Part shown: positions 15,218 to 21,743 of the stretch, piece by piece
Numbering within the stretch: position 1 is the first letter of the stretch
Layout of the letters: each line of letters starts with the position of its first letter
The notes under the pieces: generated by a model
What the model saw: the letters and a program-made list of their open reading frames with translations, nothing else
What the model was told of the DNA's origin: nothing
Databases searched by the model: none
Virus record (IMG/VR): IMGVR_UViG_3300009034_000230
Location: 1 to 21,743 of that record
Direction: 5' to 3' (one strand)
DNA: 21,743 nt
From: a virus
Translations under genes and position numbers: made by a program

Positions 15218-15253
15218 AATTTGTTATAATAGCAGGTGAGCATATCGCTCACC
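15218..15253 (-). promoter_or_regulatory. Palindrome with possible overlapping promoter
   Basis: GGTGAGC at 15235-15241 and GCTCACC at 15247-15253 form a perfect 7-bp inverted repeat with a 5-base loop. No T run follows on either strand, so it is not a standard terminator. On the minus strand a TTGGTG and a TATTAT are 18 bp apart, with most of the palindrome in between, which would be a promoter with an operator-like site leading into the 15192 gene. This is a weak call from sequence alone. Confidence 0.3.
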
Positions 15254-15281
15254 AAAAATAAGTTTTCACTTATGCAATTTC

Positions 15282-15713
15282 TTACCTATACTGGACACTA
15301 ACCCTCACAGCAGAATTTGTGTTTGATTTTCGTATCGCTAAACCGTAATCACATTTCAATCCCCATCTATCACCAAAACTTTCCTGCCACGGATTTGTTC
15401 CAGTAATAGCGCTTGATAAATGGACTACCCAAATTGGCAATACTGCAGCAGTGGAAACACTATTCGTAAACCCATCGTAGAAAGTTACAATCTGGTCATG
15501 TCCATAATCACTATTGGAAATATTGAAATGTCTTATAAAACTCATTCGAGTAGAACTTGAAATCTGTAAGTCCGCAGCAGTATTTATTCCCCCACCAGTT
15601 CCAATAACATCAAAAGTCGAAAGGACAACAATAAATGATTCACATTCATCAGCAATTAAATTTCCAATAACCAGTGCCAATACCAAAATACATATTAAAA
15701 TAAATCTTTTCAT
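15282..15713 (-). CDS. Exported protein of unknown function
   Basis: I chose the ATG at 15711-15713 (GAGAGG 8 nt upstream); a GTG nine bases earlier lies inside that ribosome site. The 143-aa product starts MKRFILICILVLALVIGNLI, then ADECESF, a signal peptide with a probable cut after ALA-like LIA. Two mature cysteines (about residues 24 and 121) may pair. The body is beta-rich (FIVVLSTFDVIGTGGGINTA, IVTFYDG, VLPIWVVHLSSAITG, GLAIRKSNTNSAVRVSVQYR). The layout resembles small virion jelly-roll proteins, but the signal peptide argues for export. It is the first gene of the exported-protein insert downstream of the capsid genes. Confidence 0.6.
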   Translation of the reverse strand: MKRFILICILVLALVIGNLIADECESFIVVLSTFDVIGTGGGINTAADLQISSSTRMSFIRHFNISNSDYGHDQIVTFYDGFTNSVSTAAVLPIWVVHLSSAITGTNPWQESFGDRWGLKCDYGLAIRKSNTNSAVRVSVQYR

Positions 15714-15728
15714 CTTTTTCACCTCTCT

Positions 15729-15905
15729 TTATTTATTTTTAGATTTTTTTATCATTTTATCTCTCACTTTACCGGAGATAGATTTTTCGGGTTTAACAAG
15801 GTCAGGATTTCTACCAACAAATTCCTTATCTACATCAATGTTATCTCCGATTTCTCTCTTTGCTCCGTGTAAACTGAAAGGACTTATAACTTTACATTTT
15901 ACCAT
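15729..15905 (-). CDS. Small conserved-type head protein (58 aa)
   Basis: The ATG at 15903-15905 is preceded by GCGAGGTGA at good spacing and the frame runs to TAA at 15729-15731. The product starts MVKCKVISPFSLHGAKREIG, then DNIDVDKEFV, and ends in a very basic tail (KVRDKMIKKSKNK). Short proteins with the pattern 'mkvkv..pf.l.G....Gd.v.v' are common next to phage capsid genes; their role is not settled. It is the only gene in the stretch between the capsid gene and the exported-protein insert, and it follows a strong hairpin, so its expression may be lower than that of the capsid. Confidence 0.65.
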   Translation of the reverse strand: MVKCKVISPFSLHGAKREIGDNIDVDKEFVGRNPDLVKPEKSISGKVRDKMIKKSKNK

Positions 15906-15921
15906 AGTTTCACCTCGCTTT

Positions 15922-15959
15922 ATTAATATAAGAAAAGGGGTAGAGGTTACTACCCCTTT
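15922..15959 (-). terminator. Rho-independent terminator after the capsid gene
   Basis: On the minus strand AAAGGGGTAG (15950-15959) and CTACCCCTTT (15934-15943) form a perfect 10-bp stem with a 6-base loop, followed by TTTTCTTATATT. It starts 11 bases past the capsid stop and lies before the 58-aa gene, so it probably ends or attenuates the head transcript. Confidence 0.85.
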
Positions 15960-15970
15960 ATATTCTTATC

Positions 15971-17185
15971 TTAACTTACGTTTGTTAGTTTTGTCCAAGC
16001 TTCACCTACACTAACAATCGTTCCATCTCTCTTTTCAAATCTCCACCCAACTTTATTTTCAGTAAATAAATTTTCACTTCCAACCACCGCAACCTCAGTA
16101 AATAGAACATTAATTCCATCCGGCTGTCCTTTTTTCTTTCCTCTCCATACTGTAGACATATCACCAAAATAAATTGTAGTCGTATCACCCTGAGTAATTT
16201 GAGTTGCAACTGTATAGGGTTTTCCTAGTATCGTTGGAGGTACTCCAGCTTGAGGTATTCCCATTGCCCATATTGGTCTGTTATCGTTATCTTTTAGTTT
16301 TGCAATTATCGCAAGTGCTCCAATATTCATAAACCATCTTGATTTTTTACGGTACTGTTGTAACTGTCCAGTATTATACATAGTATCAACCAAATCATCA
16401 TAAGATAAACTCGCTCCAGCTTGAGGTACATTATTCACTCCAGCAGCAAACAGTAACCCAGTAAAAGGATTTGCATTAGTATTAAATACCTGATTTTCAA
16501 TTTCAAGTGCAATATTTTCACCTACAAGTTTTTCTAACAATCCCGGAATATCAGTAATAGAATCCAACTGTAATTCTTTTGTAGAAGTAATAATCGCATA
16601 CAGGAATCTTAATGCAAAATTCTCTGAACTAAATGTCGGTTTCGTTGCAGATTTCGCTGTTCCTTCGGTAGACCATGCAATCGATAAATCTGTCAGTAAT
16701 GAACTGAGGTCAATCGAACCACCTGAATATTCCAATTTTCCCAACATTGGAATAATTTCACTTTGTTCATTAATTTCGTTCATCACACCAGCAAGTAAAT
16801 CGGTAGGGATAAAATATCCACCCTGTGCATCAGTCGTTGTCATAGGTGTTCCAGTTTTCTGATTAACGTTTCCGGGTATTCCTTTTAAATGAGCAATTCG
16901 AGAATCTCCATTTCTTACCATTTTGCAAAATTCACCCAGTCCACCTTCGTTATACTCGACTCCTTCTTCTGGTTTTTCTGGCATAGATTTAACAAACTTC
17001 ATAATCTTTTCTTCTTTCGATGGATGTAACTTTGCTAATGCCTCAGCAACTAACTTATCAATTTTCTCTTTCTCAAGTGCATCTCTCTTTTCATCATCTC
17101 TCTTTTTTAACTCGGCATGCAATTCGGATTCAATCCGTTTTGCATCTTCCCAATCCTTCTTTGATACTTGAATTAATTCTTCCAT
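15971..17185 (-). CDS. Major capsid protein, HK97 type
   Basis: The 404-aa product builds the head shell. Residues 1-60 are a charged coiled coil (KKDWEDAKRIESELHAELKK on), the delta scaffold domain normally removed by the protease. The shell domain starts around residue 115 with TTTDAQGGYFIPTDLLAGVM, the usual start of the mature protein, followed by EINEQSEIIPMLGKLEYSGG, the P-domain region SENFALRFLYAIITSTKELQ, the spine-helix region LLEKLVGENIALEIENQVFN, and a C-terminal A-domain (GALAIIAKLKDNDNRPIWAM, GKPYTVATQI). Length is normal for the family. AAGGAGT precedes the ATG, and a strong terminator follows. Confidence 0.92.
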   Translation of the reverse strand: MEELIQVSKKDWEDAKRIESELHAELKKRDDEKRDALEKEKIDKLVAEALAKLHPSKEEKIMKFVKSMPEKPEEGVEYNEGGLGEFCKMVRNGDSRIAHLKGIPGNVNQKTGTPMTTTDAQGGYFIPTDLLAGVMNEINEQSEIIPMLGKLEYSGGSIDLSSLLTDLSIAWSTEGTAKSATKPTFSSENFALRFLYAIITSTKELQLDSITDIPGLLEKLVGENIALEIENQVFNTNANPFTGLLFAAGVNNVPQAGASLSYDDLVDTMYNTGQLQQYRKKSRWFMNIGALAIIAKLKDNDNRPIWAMGIPQAGVPPTILGKPYTVATQITQGDTTTIYFGDMSTVWRGKKKGQPDGINVLFTEVAVVGSENLFTENKVGWRFEKRDGTIVSVGEAWTKLTNVS

Positions 17186-17204
17186 TTGTTTTACTCCTTT
17201 TCTT

Positions 17205-18608
17205 TTAAGATTTTTTATTTCGTTTAATATACTCTTTTACCTCATGACTTAAATCCTGTATCTTTCCACCCCCTTCATCTTTTGGTTCTGTAAGTTCTAA
17301 TAATTCATTTAATACTTTAACTGATGTAGTTAATTGTAATACTGCAGATTTAATTATTTTTCTATTTTTTTCTGATAATACTCTGCCTGATTTATATATA
17401 GCAACTATTTCTTCAAGTTCTTTCATATTCTTAATTTCTACTGGAGAAATAATAATACTATCATCATTAATTTTATTTATATCTTTTTCACTTGCAGGTT
17501 CAAATAATATTCCGTCATGGTCTTTACAATGTTTCTTTGCTTCAGCAACTGTCCACGTTTCCTTATCATACCGGAATGCCTGTTCTTCCCATACTTCCTT
17601 ATCATCTTTTTTTTGACAGGTTAATATAGAATATTCTTTTCCATCACTTTTCCTTTTTGTTCTTTTACATTTATCATAATCATCTGGGTCTTTAAGTCTA
17701 CAAGAATGTTCATTCGGATATGGTTTCATTCCAGCATCAATCATTCTAACTTCATTTATAAAATCAGGAATATCTTTTCCGAATTTATTTGATACTTCTA
17801 ATGCATATTTTAATTGTTCAACATTATCATTATCAAATCCAGACTGTAAAGCTCCCCTATCTGCACCAATTACAACTTGACTTACTTCTAATAATTCATT
17901 ATCAGGTTGTACTTCGTTGGGTTCTTTGTCTCTATTTTTTTCATCTTCCTTATATTCGTCTGGAATATCTTCTCCTCGCAATCTCTTATGTGGTATATAC
18001 CCAACTGAAAATCCAGCGATACCTTTTTCTGCTAGTGTCCATCCCCAATCTGCTTCAGGATTTCCTTCACCAGCATACCAATGAAATCCAAACGTCATTG
18101 TATCCCAGTCTACATCAACCGCTTCACCAATTTGTGCTCTTAACGAAAAATAATTATGAGATGATAATAATACTGGATGTTCATTATAGGATTTTCTTCT
18201 TTTTTTCCATGAATCTATTGGTAATACTTCCTTATATCTATCTATTTCACCAGTATTAATTTGAGCATAAGCAATATGATTTTCTGAATCTATTCTGACA
18301 ACTTTTGCTCTGTAAAACTTAACAACCTTTTTTGTTTCCTTATTCCCTGTTATATCTATTTCTTTATTTAAAGTTATTAATGATTCCAAAGTATAATCTT
18401 TATATTTCTCTATCCATTCGTTTGCCTTATCCTTATTCCATTTTTCTGAATCAAACAGATAACTTTGAACTTTAGGTTTTGCATCTGACATATTATCTAA
18501 TACTAATTTACCGATGGATGCCTTGATACCTTCAGTAACAGATATATCAACAATTCTAGTATTAATAAATGCAATCTTATCAAAAGAATCTATTCTATGA
18601 AATTTCAT
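17205..18608 (-). CDS. Prohead serine protease with extra flanking domains
   Basis: The 467-aa product is more than twice the length of a simple prohead protease. The protease core is about residues 94-260: KKVVKFYRAKVVRID, PVLLSSHNY with catalytic H151, GIAGFSVGYIP with catalytic S201, and LLEVSQVVIGAD. It should cut the capsid scaffold domain. Downstream, residues about 296-372 form a module starting YPNEHSCRLKDPDDYDKCKR and ending FRYDKETWTVAEAKKHCKDH, seen in several phage head proteins. Near the N-terminus, YLFDSEKWNKDKANEWIEKY (50-69) looks like a second copy of the FD..W...A..W motif. A C-terminal helix region may scaffold. AGGAGG lies inside the end of the com-like gene, and start and stop overlap (ATGA). 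Confidence 0.88.
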   Translation of the reverse strand: MKFHRIDSFDKIAFINTRIVDISVTEGIKASIGKLVLDNMSDAKPKVQSYLFDSEKWNKDKANEWIEKYKDYTLESLITLNKEIDITGNKETKKVVKFYRAKVVRIDSENHIAYAQINTGEIDRYKEVLPIDSWKKRRKSYNEHPVLLSSHNYFSLRAQIGEAVDVDWDTMTFGFHWYAGEGNPEADWGWTLAEKGIAGFSVGYIPHKRLRGEDIPDEYKEDEKNRDKEPNEVQPDNELLEVSQVVIGADRGALQSGFDNDNVEQLKYALEVSNKFGKDIPDFINEVRMIDAGMKPYPNEHSCRLKDPDDYDKCKRTKRKSDGKEYSILTCQKKDDKEVWEEQAFRYDKETWTVAEAKKHCKDHDGILFEPASEKDINKINDDSIIISPVEIKNMKELEEIVAIYKSGRVLSEKNRKIIKSAVLQLTTSVKVLNELLELTEPKDEGGGKIQDLSHEVKEYIKRNKKS

Positions 18609-18793
18609 AATAACGACCTCCTATCAAATTCAAATGTATTTAATGTCCTGCATTTTTTTCCTTGAAACTGTCCACTACATTTTATTTCTATTATACCCAC
18701 TTTTATTTTTACCTTACCTAATAGTTTTCCGCATTTAATACAACGGATTTCATCCTTCTTCAGTATTCCGATTTGTATTCCCATTTTTACCAA
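18605..18793 (-). CDS. Com-like small zinc-binding protein
   Basis: The product is 62 aa from the TTG at 18793, or 59 aa from the ATG at 18784, which is equally plausible. EIRCIKCGKLLGKVKIK with C18 and C21, then IIEIKCSGQFQGKKCRTLN with C39 and C48, matches the pattern of Mu Com (RC..C.KLL....... IEIKC..C.TLN). In Mu, Com binds mom mRNA and turns on its translation. Here the second pair is spaced C-x8-C instead of CxxC, an eight-residue spacing that is unusual. The gene overlaps the preceding one by 44 nt, and its last codons contain the ribosome site for the protease gene. No mom gene is visible in this window. Confidence 0.7.
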   Translation of the reverse strand: MVKMGIQIGILKKDEIRCIKCGKLLGKVKIKVGIIEIKCSGQFQGKKCRTLNTFEFDRRSLL

Positions 18794-18977
18794 ACTGATT
18801 TTCCTTATCAGGAATAAATATTATTGTACCTGAATTATATTCTATATCTAACATAACTTGTAACATAGGACAAGTTTTCTGGTCATCTGCAGTTCTAGGG
18901 TATCGCCATTTTCTGTTATATGTAATCTTAACATTGTCATCATTTTCAATTCGTTTTATAATTTCTTTTCTATCCAT
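18750..18977 (-). CDS. Hypothetical protein (75 aa)
   Basis: The 75-aa product is charged and soluble (DRKEIIKRIENDDNVKITYN at the start; a hydrophobic strand TIIFIPDKENQ near the end), with no motif I know. It starts 3 nt after the 37-aa ORF and overlaps the com-like gene by 44 nt in a different frame, so the small genes here are tightly packed and probably co-translated. AGTAGGT lies just upstream of the ATG. A head-assembly or regulatory role is possible only from position. Confidence 0.5.
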   Translation of the reverse strand: MDRKEIIKRIENDDNVKITYNRKWRYPRTADDQKTCPMLQVMLDIEYNSGTIIFIPDKENQFGKNGNTNRNTEEG

Positions 18978-18980
18978 TTG

Positions 18981-19094
18981 TTACCTACTAGCAATAATCT
19001 CAAAATTTTTATATCCGTGCTTAATAAGATACCTGATATACTTAATTAAATTTTTAATACCTTTTAAATTTAATTCGATTGATGTTCTTACCAT
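18981..19094 (-). CDS. Very small ORF (37 aa) with strong ribosome site
   Basis: The ATG at 19092-19094 has AGGAGGAT four bases upstream, and the frame runs to TAA at 18981-18983. The product (MVRTSIELNLKGIKNLIKYI, then RYLIKHGYKNFEIIASR) is basic and probably one helix plus a strand. It begins 1 nt after the portal stop and ends 3 nt before the next start, so it fits exactly in the gap. The ribosome site and the tight fit are the evidence; the function is unknown. Confidence 0.55.
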   Translation of the reverse strand: MVRTSIELNLKGIKNLIKYIRYLIKHGYKNFEIIASR

Positions 19095-19095
19095 A

Positions 19096-21258
19096 CTATC
19101 CTCCTTCTACTATTGGGATTATCGTACATCTCTCATTACAATCATCTTCTGCAGTTCCTAATTGTCCGGGTGCTTGACCCTGACCACCAGTTACATCATT
19201 AACAAAATCTTTGTCAACTGGTATTCCTTTTTTATATTTTGATTCCATAGCTCTATGAGAATCCCTAACCCTTGCATCCCTTGCAGATAACCAACCTTTC
19301 TTCTCTATATCAGCTTGCTTATAACTTTCTAATGCTCCCTCATTACTTGCACCATTAACTTCGGTACGTGCAATAACTTCGGTATGTGACTCAGTTAGTT
19401 TTTCATACTGCTCATATGTATCCTTAATTCTTTTCTGTAATTCAGGAATACTTTCACCTTCATTTACTCCATCAATTAATTGTTGTTTCAATTTATCTTT
19501 CGCAGTATCAATAACTTCAGTAGCTTTTTCTAATGCATTACTATCTAACCATTTTACTATACGTGGATTATCAATATCAAATTCTAAATCAAGGTCAAGT
19601 AATTCATATTCAAGTTCAGCAGTTTGTTTAGCAGTATTTTTATGTATAGGTAAAGAAATCTTTTTTAGTTTTTTTATTTCACCATCACTATCAAATAATA
19701 TTGATTCAATGTTGATAGCTTTTTCACCACTCCATTCAATAGGCCTGCCTACAAACGTAAATGTATTATCACCAAGTTTTTTATATGTAATAGATTTATA
19801 TTTGTTCAGGTTACTTATTATTTCTGCTTCCTGCTCTTTAAAGTACGGTATTAATTTACTTTTATATACGTTCTCATTTTTCTCAGTTATCTTTTCAAAC
19901 TGTTTCCACTTGATAACTTTCTTTTCTTCTGTCCATTCAAAGGTACGATATTTTTTTGGTTCTTCTTCTGATGGTTTTTCTTCAGGGGGTTTAGTTGGTT
20001 CAGTAGGTTTTTCACCAGTACCTGCAGGTGTAACACTAAACGGTAAGTATCCAATATCCCAGCCCTTATACTCCGGGATACCTAAGTGATACATATCGTT
20101 TAAATTTTTTATTGATATTCCTGTATTCCATAAAAGAATTGCTTTCTCAATTTGTTCTTTTTGGTATATTTGTAATGCAGTCACACTTGCCAAATCAAAA
20201 TCAATATATCCACCTGCATTATATTTATCAATTAATTTCTGATATAGTTCCCTATTCTTAACTAATCTTGGTTTAATACAAAATTCATAAAATAAATATT
20301 TAGCTTCTTTGATATTACTATAACTGGAATTTTCTAATACACCTAATAATATAATCGGTACTTGATACAAGAATCCACAAAGTTCTTCCCTATTCATTTT
20401 AAGTCCGGTTATATATTCAATATCTCTAGGAGTGATACCAGCATTTTTATATTTTAATGCAGAAAATAATATCATAGGTAAATGAGCTTTTTCTGTACCT
20501 GAATTTCTTTTCTTTAAATCATCCATTAATCTTGTATAAGTTATTTCATCAAACGGTTGGTCACTTTCAAGTACCGTATCTTGATGCATACCATTAGCAA
20601 ATATATTATAGTTCTGTCTTTTTGCTTCCTGTGTAGTATCAATATTTAATGCTCCTGCTTTAATTGGAGACATTCCCCTTAAACTATCACTAGTACTATA
20701 TTTTTTTTCATGTATTATTTCTTCAGGTTTAAGCATATCGGTTATTCCCTTACGTTCTCCATATTCATAACCCTTGATTAAATCTTCCATACTACCAATA
20801 TCTTTTTTCTTTCCACTAGGTACAATCTTGACAAGTTTTGATACTAAACTATATATTGATTTTGGTTTACCTTCACCAACTGCAAGAAAAGCATTACCAT
20901 CTAATTCTAAGTTCGCAGATACACTTTCTTTTATATCATACCAACTATCTTTGAAGTTTGGTTTTTTAAATAACATTAATGCAGGATGATTTTTTATTAC
21001 CTCTGTTTTTTCTTCATCTTTGTATATCCTTAATGGTATAGAAGCAATAGTATTGGAAATTAAATATACACATCCATATATATAAAGTTCTTCAGTATAT
21101 GCCTCAGTAGTTTTCAATCCCTTCATATACTGTCCTTCATTTCCTTTTACTGCACCATAATCATCAAACTTATATAGATTCAGTAGTACTTCGGTAACTG
21201 ATTTCTTGAGAACTTTATTAAATAAATTTCTGAATGGATTAATTTTTTTATTTACCAT
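19096..21258 (-). CDS. Portal protein fused to Mu gpF-type head morphogenesis domain
   Basis: The 720-aa product joins two head proteins that are usually separate. Residues 1-405 match an HK97-type portal: YIYGCVYLISNTIASIPLRI (59-78), NLELDGNAFLAVGEG, and LKPEEIIHEKKYSTSDSLRG (176-195) followed by MSPIKAG. A proline-rich linker (about 410-436, TEPTKPPEEKP) follows. From about 580 it matches the Mu gpF / SPP1 gp7 family: VIARTEVNGASNEGALESYK (628-647), GWLSARDARVRDSHRAMESK (655-674), and the end CNERCTIIP (707-715). The portal forms the DNA entry ring; gpF-type proteins sit inside the head. Start and terminase stop overlap (TAATG). Confidence 0.9.
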   Translation of the reverse strand: MVNKKINPFRNLFNKVLKKSVTEVLLNLYKFDDYGAVKGNEGQYMKGLKTTEAYTEELYIYGCVYLISNTIASIPLRIYKDEEKTEVIKNHPALMLFKKPNFKDSWYDIKESVSANLELDGNAFLAVGEGKPKSIYSLVSKLVKIVPSGKKKDIGSMEDLIKGYEYGERKGITDMLKPEEIIHEKKYSTSDSLRGMSPIKAGALNIDTTQEAKRQNYNIFANGMHQDTVLESDQPFDEITYTRLMDDLKKRNSGTEKAHLPMILFSALKYKNAGITPRDIEYITGLKMNREELCGFLYQVPIILLGVLENSSYSNIKEAKYLFYEFCIKPRLVKNRELYQKLIDKYNAGGYIDFDLASVTALQIYQKEQIEKAILLWNTGISIKNLNDMYHLGIPEYKGWDIGYLPFSVTPAGTGEKPTEPTKPPEEKPSEEEPKKYRTFEWTEEKKVIKWKQFEKITEKNENVYKSKLIPYFKEQEAEIISNLNKYKSITYKKLGDNTFTFVGRPIEWSGEKAINIESILFDSDGEIKKLKKISLPIHKNTAKQTAELEYELLDLDLEFDIDNPRIVKWLDSNALEKATEVIDTAKDKLKQQLIDGVNEGESIPELQKRIKDTYEQYEKLTESHTEVIARTEVNGASNEGALESYKQADIEKKGWLSARDARVRDSHRAMESKYKKGIPVDKDFVNDVTGGQGQAPGQLGTAEDDCNERCTIIPIVEGG

Positions 21259-21743
21259 TATAATATTCTCTGTTCAAATTTTATTCTTTCACTGGCTATA
21301 CAACTATAATTATACGAATGTCTGAAATGGTCTGCATCTACATCTATCCATTGAAATGTTTTCATCCCTGTCTTTTCATTGGTAACAATCTTACGTGCTA
21401 CGTTACTACAGTGTGATGCAAACATATCTAAATACTGTAGATTTTTATTTATTGTCAATTCCTTAGAAGTAATATAATTTTGTGATGCATCCATACTTTC
21501 AGTACGATTGACATTTACAATCCCTTCCATAACATTCCATTTATAATCACCCTTTTGAGTATCTACATAGTAACATATAAATACTCTGCCCCTATGTCTA
21601 TCACGTAATTCTTTTGCTTTCCTAGTTTCCGGTAATGCATCAACAACACAACACATAATATTATTTTCTTTAAATAACTTATCAACATCTTCAAATTTAG
21701 ATAGTACATATAATTTCTGTATTATTTTTTTCTTATCAGTTCG
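21258..21743 (-). CDS. Terminase large subunit, C-terminal part (5' end outside window)
   Basis: The frame is open from the window edge, so the ATG at 21656 is an internal Met; 161 residues are visible. They cover most of the RNase H-like nuclease domain. The block MCCVVDALPETRKAKELRDR (from fragment residue 30) with D35 is a metal-binding Asp, and DADHFRHSYNYSCIA near the end gives the final Asp (D138), which coordinates the second metal in terminases. RGRVFICYYV and VNVNRTESMDA lie between. The enzyme packages DNA into the head and cuts it; the ATPase domain lies upstream of the window. The portal gene follows with a one-base overlap. Confidence 0.9.
   Translation of the reverse strand, partial: RTDKKKIIQKLYVLSKFEDVDKLFKENNIMCCVVDALPETRKAKELRDRHRGRVFICYYVDTQKGDYKWNVMEGIVNVNRTESMDASQNYITSKELTINKNLQYLDMFASHCSNVARKIVTNEKTGMKTFQWIDVDADHFRHSYNYSCIASERIKFEQRIL

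Noticed and set aside
16006-16209. 67-codon minus-strand frame inside the capsid gene
   Set aside because: Overlaps the capsid gene in another frame without any start signal.

Overview
The window is part of the late (structural) region of a tailed phage or prophage. It is AT-rich, and every convincing gene lies on the minus strand, so gene order reads from high to low coordinates. A long-tail tape measure and a tail-tube protein are present and no sheath gene is seen, which points to a siphovirus with an HK97-type head. The host cannot be named. The many classical Sec-type signal peptides (MKK start, hydrophobic core, small residue before the cut) suggest a bacterium with an active Sec pathway, but nothing here fixes the phylum. 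The standard bacterial code fits, since TAA, TAG and TGA are all used as stops.

Layout in transcription order. (1) Packaging and head, 21743-15729: C-terminal part of the large terminase; a fused portal + Mu gpF-type protein; a 37-aa ORF; a 75-aa unknown; a Com-like zinc-binding protein; a prohead protease with extra domains; the HK97-type major capsid protein, followed by a hairpin terminator; and a 58-aa protein. (2) An insert of about 5.5 kb, 15713-10173, sits where neck genes usually follow the capsid. It encodes five proteins with signal peptides, two with N-terminal membrane segments, a class I methyltransferase and a staphylococcal-nuclease-like enzyme. (3) Neck and tail, 10176-4430: head-tail connector, gp10-like protein, probable tail terminator, tail tube, tail assembly chaperone with an apparent +1/-2 programmed frameshift, and tape measure. 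(4) Tail tip, 4430-1: small module proteins, a hub-like protein, fibre or baseplate-like proteins, an NlpC/P60 peptidase and further exported proteins.

Two tail-tip genes are broken in this sequence. The hub gene is split by a perfect 14-bp tandem duplication; removing one copy restores a continuous 543-codon frame. The NlpC/P60 gene has its DCSG catalytic start and its C-terminal end, but the middle, which should carry the catalytic His, is missing and the ends are in different frames. These may be assembly errors, population variants (the 14-bp repeat could be a phase switch) or decay of a resident prophage.

The strongest candidate for something new is the insert of exported, fibre-like proteins inside the virion operon. 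Virion proteins are normally assembled in the cytoplasm, so signal peptides on proteins with tail-fibre-like motifs, a LamG-type domain and paired cysteines need explaining.
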